This document shows, piece by piece, positions 41,315-41,373 of a DNA stretch of 41,373 nucleotides (position 1 is its first letter; each line of letters starts with the position of its first letter). A model generated the notes under the pieces. That model did not search any database. It had not been told where the DNA came from and worked only from the letters and a program-made list of their open reading frames with translations. A program made the translations under genes and the position numbers. The DNA is from Candidatus Dependentiae bacterium. GTDB lineage: Bacteria > Babelota > Babeliae > Babelales > Babelaceae. The stretch spans positions 1-41,373 of the forward strand of contig JACDHA010000011.1 of NCBI GenBank assembly GCA_013821315.1, in the 5' to 3' direction.

Positions 41315-41373
41315 TATAGATTTTGAGAAGCTTATACACGAAGCAACCCTCCATTTTGCTCGTAGTGGTGGAA
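41224..41373. repeat. Terminal redundancy, right copy
   Basis: Repeats bases 1-150 with one change (T at 41350 instead of C at 127). From 41298 it contains the first 25 codons of arfB again, with Leu in place of Pro at codon 18; this is the same gene as that at 75-500, not a second copy. Confidence 0.93.

Noticed and set aside
38695-41373. An integrated phage or transposon as the source of the window
   Set aside because: No transposase, integrase or phage structural gene and no terminal inverted repeats; end redundancy is of assembly type.

Overview
This window is very probably a complete circular plasmid of about 41.2 kb. The last 150 bases (41224-41373) repeat the first 150 (1-150) with a single C/T difference, so it is a circle cut open with an assembly overlap. 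It carries its own replication initiator next to 22-bp iterons (39237-39441) and a ParA-type partition pair (11377-12460). I see no rRNA or tRNA genes and no core chromosomal operons. The DNA is AT-rich and densely coding. More than half of the proteins begin with a Sec-type signal peptide, and there are at least seven ankyrin-repeat or ankyrin-like proteins plus F-box-, RING- and DOT1-like sequences. This profile fits an obligate or facultative endosymbiont or parasite of protists. The style (many short secreted ankyrin proteins, LemA/DUF2207, a cysteine-rich beta-barrel) points most to Candidatus Dependentiae (TM6/Babeliae), but Legionellales-, Rickettsiales- or Chlamydiae-like hosts are not excluded from sequence alone.

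Layout. 1-2161: ArfB ribosome rescue factor (translationally overlapped by a secreted GNAT-like protein across the circle junction), a short ankyrin-like protein and a conserved secreted protein. 2172-5345: secreted GH18 glycosidase and an ABC-2 export pair. 5397-8470: two tandem secreted HAD phosphatase-like genes, an ankyrin gene and the wreck of a third HAD copy. 8676-11044: small membrane protein, a secreted unknown and a secreted Nudix-like protein. 11377-12460: parA and a ribbon-helix-helix partner. 12769-14700: coiled-coil ankyrin protein and small unknowns. 14722-18048: endonuclease V, PAF-acetylhydrolase-like esterase and MFS transporter in one direction. 18169-23795: large ankyrin protein, secreted alpha/beta hydrolase, P-type ATPase lacking the usual CPC, and an ankyrin-RING protein. 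24200-27819: Gly/Tyr-rich secreted protein, peroxiredoxin, DUF4385, MutT-like Nudix and Ogt. 27855-30593: a frameshifted secreted gene, another ankyrin protein and a second alpha/beta hydrolase. 31274-38619: cysteine-repeat outer-membrane barrel, DOT1-like methyltransferase, M48-like protein with an altered HExxH, F-box/ankyrin protein, DUF2207 and LemA. 38695-40455: origin region with iterons and rep.

Taken together, the plasmid combines a self-maintenance module, a small DNA/nucleotide damage-repair set (endonuclease V, O6-alkylguanine transferase, two Nudix proteins, peroxiredoxin), envelope and export functions, and a large set of exported, eukaryote-like proteins that look like host-interaction factors. 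A dispersed family of short mosaic sequence words fills many intergenic gaps and has also entered one coding sequence. Functions of the exported proteins are inferred from motifs only; no searches were run.
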